NCBI GenBank assembly: GCA_003512175.1
Contig: DOSP01000062.1
Coordinates: forward strand, 3,299 to 15,416
Source of the DNA: Candidatus Kerfeldbacteria bacterium
GTDB taxonomy: Bacteria > Patescibacteriota > Patescibacteriia > UBA9570
Direction: 5' to 3'
DNA: 12,118 bases
The position numbers and the translations under genes were made by a program. The number at the start of each line of letters is the position of its first letter. The first letter of the stretch is position 1. The notes beneath the pieces are model-generated. The model searched no databases and was not told where the DNA came from. It saw only the letters and a program-made list of their open reading frames with translations. Positions 10,982 to 12,118 of this stretch are shown here, piece after piece.

Positions 10982-11351
10982 GCAGAACTTGTTGAACCCG
11001 TTGCACAATGGCTTCGATGGTGTGGTTAGATTTGACTAAGTAATCCAGCGCACCTAATTCACGCGCTTCAGCAATATCTGATTCTTGACCCAAGTTCGAC
11101 AGAATAATCACAGGAATGTCTGCTAATTTTTTATTAGCCCGTAGCCGTTTAAGAAAGACAAAGCCGTCTAAGCGCGGCATAATGATATCGAGTAAAATCA
11201 AATCCGGTCGATTTTCTCTGGTTTTATGCCACCCTTCCTCACCGTGCACGGCCACATCTACCTCTAAGCCGACTTCCGTGAGGGTTTCGGCTAAGATCTT
11301 ACTGAGCGGGGCTTCATCCTCAATAATCAGGACTTTCTTCTTGGTATCCAT
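10971..11351 (-). CDS. Single-domain response regulator (CheY-like receiver)
   Basis: The 126-residue protein is a receiver domain with no output domain. It has the acidic pair E11-D12, the phosphoacceptor Asp55 in LILLDIIMP, the Ser85 switch residue in VIILSN, and the conserved Lys107 in DYLVKSN. Such proteins act through partner binding or as phosphorelay intermediates. No histidine kinase lies in the window, so its partner is unknown. It is the first gene of the lepB-hisS-hinT cluster and overlaps lepB. The ATG is preceded by GGAG four bases upstream. The family is certain; the process it controls is not. Confidence 0.93.
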   Translation of the reverse strand: MDTKKKVLIIEDEAPLSKILAETLTEVGLEVDVAVHGEEGWHKTRENRPDLILLDIIMPRLDGFVFLKRLRANKKLADIPVIILSNLGQESDIAEARELGALDYLVKSNHTIEAIVQRVQQVLHAS

Positions 11352-11362
11352 AGGTCTCCAAT

Positions 11363-11391
11363 ACCATACAAGAAATCCTTGAACAAATCAA
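11363..11391 (-). promoter_or_regulatory. Possible promoter for the receiver-lepB-hisS-hinT cluster
   Basis: On the minus strand, TTGATT (11391-11386) and TATGGT (11368-11363) lie 17 bp apart. The expected start is near 11356, only about five bases before the ATG, which would cut into the GGAG site. It interleaves with the plus-strand promoter. The match is moderate. Confidence 0.45.
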
Positions 11392-11407
11392 GTGCGCGGG
11401 CTATACT
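11379..11407 (+). promoter_or_regulatory. Promoter of the LCP gene, probably giving a leaderless mRNA
   Basis: TTGAAC (11379-11384) and TATACT (11402-11407) are 17 bp apart. Seven bases separate the -10 from the ATG at 11415, so the expected transcription start falls on or next to the A of the start codon. No ribosome-binding site is possible in such a transcript. Confidence 0.6.
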
Positions 11408-11414
11408 TGGCGCT

Positions 11415-12118
11415 ATGCCGGAAATCAACGAACCCGTGGCAGAAAAAGAAAAAGTATTCGACCACCGGTTATGGGTCATACCCGTCATCTTAGCGATCAC
11501 CGCCAGCCTGCTGTATTGGTCAGTGTATCGGACGGCTTCAAATACACCGTCTGTCCTGGGACAACTGAGCGCATTGATCACTCAATATGATACCCCCGCA
11601 CGTGGTGAACAAAAGGATCGAGTGAATGTATTGTTACTCGGTATTGGTGGCGAAGGACACGATGGTGGCACGCTGACTGATTCGATTATGGTAGCCAGTA
11701 TCAAACCGTCTACTCAACAGGTTGCCTTATTATCCCTGCCACGCGATCTTGTAGTGATAATTAATGACGAAGGACGTAAAATTAATTATGCCTACGGGCT
11801 GGGAGGAATGGAGCTGACCATGGACAAAGTTTCTGAGGTGACCGGGTTAACGATTCATTATTATGTTCTGCTCGATTTTTCCGGTTTCCGCCAGTTGATT
11901 GATGATGTGAACGGTATTGATGTGACGGTGGCACAAGACTTTGTTGGTTTGTATGGAGCCAAGGAACTGTCTACACCATGTCCAAAACGGAATCTCTATT
12001 ATCTGGATGATGGCCCCTATTGTGCTGTGGAATTCACCGCCGGTACGGAACAGATGGATGGAGAACGAGCCTTGATTTATGCGCGCATTCGAAAATTAGC
12101 CCCTGGCTCGCCGAATGG
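11415..12118 (+). CDS. LytR-CpsA-Psr (LCP) family protein, 3' end outside window
   Basis: The 234 visible codons encode a short acidic cytoplasmic tail, one membrane helix (about residues 19-38), a linker, and an LCP domain from about residue 69. Family landmarks are VNVLLLGIGG (70-79), TDSIM with Asp89, SLPRD with Arg110 and Asp111, KINYAYG (122-128), and the late GERALIYARIR segment that normally precedes further Arg residues. LCP proteins transfer lipid-linked glycopolymers to the cell wall or surface proteins on the outer face of the membrane. The ATG is the only in-frame ATG ahead of the helix; a GTG at codon 8 is an alternative. Divergent from the receiver gene, with interleaved promoters. 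An insertion with two cysteines (TPCPKRNLYYLDDGPYC) lies before the last motif. Confidence 0.92.
   Translation, partial: MPEINEPVAEKEKVFDHRLWVIPVILAITASLLYWSVYRTASNTPSVLGQLSALITQYDTPARGEQKDRVNVLLLGIGGEGHDGGTLTDSIMVASIKPSTQQVALLSLPRDLVVIINDEGRKINYAYGLGGMELTMDKVSEVTGLTIHYYVLLDFSGFRQLIDDVNGIDVTVAQDFVGLYGAKELSTPCPKRNLYYLDDGPYCAVEFTAGTEQMDGERALIYARIRKLAPGSPN

Noticed and set aside
10982..11008. Upstream TTG start for lepB (nine extra residues)
   Set aside because: The extra residues match nothing in the family and sit deeper in the receiver gene; the ATG at 10981 gives a normal signal peptidase N-terminus.
11327..11581. 84-residue minus-strand open frame antisense to the LCP gene
   Set aside because: It crosses the divergent promoter region and the start of a clear LCP gene, and its sequence has no recognisable features.

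Overview
The window looks like a chromosomal segment of a Candidate Phyla Radiation (Patescibacteria-type) bacterium. This rests on four things: a giant low-lysine surface protein that opens with a signal peptide and a type IV secretion pilin-like two-helix segment; weak or absent Shine-Dalgarno sites on most genes; very tight gene packing; and a C-terminal sequence style I associate with large surface proteins of that group. The lineage is an inference and no marker gene pins it down. The standard bacterial code fits: the stops used are TAA and TAG, and no in-frame TGA interrupts the long frames.

Right end (11352-12118). A divergent intergenic region of only 63 bp separates a plus-strand LytR-CpsA-Psr (LCP) gene, cut by the window edge, from a minus-strand gene cluster. 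Two sigma70-like promoters appear to interleave here, and the LCP transcript may be leaderless.

Middle (8609-11351, minus strand). A compact cluster reads response-regulator receiver, signal peptidase I (lepB), histidyl-tRNA synthetase (hisS), HinT-like HIT protein. The gaps are an 11-bp overlap, 13 bp and 2 bp, so these are probably one transcript.

Left two-thirds (1-8591, minus strand). A strong promoter precedes rpsU (bS21), followed 18 bp later by yqeY, the conserved rpsU-yqeY pair. The yqeY frame does not stop. It runs without interruption for 2745 codons to the window edge. At the natural C-terminus of YqeY it passes straight into a secretion-signal-like segment, a T4SS-pilin-like pair of membrane helices, and then about 2500 residues of Ig-like (Big_5-type) and IPT/TIG-like domains, cysteine-rich modules and a thrombospondin-type-3-like calcium-binding stretch. 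I translated the whole frame codon by codon and found no stop. This housekeeping-to-giant-surface-protein join is the most unusual thing in the window. It is either a real fusion, an arrangement in which an internal TTG start gives a separate secreted protein, or an assembly error.

Functionally, lepB would remove signal peptides from exported proteins such as the giant one, the LCP protein probably attaches polymers to the cell envelope, and the remaining genes (hisS, hinT, rpsU, yqeY) are translation or nucleotide housekeeping. No stretch longer than 300 bases lacks a gene. I see no tRNA, rRNA, CRISPR array, insertion sequence or convincing intrinsic terminator.
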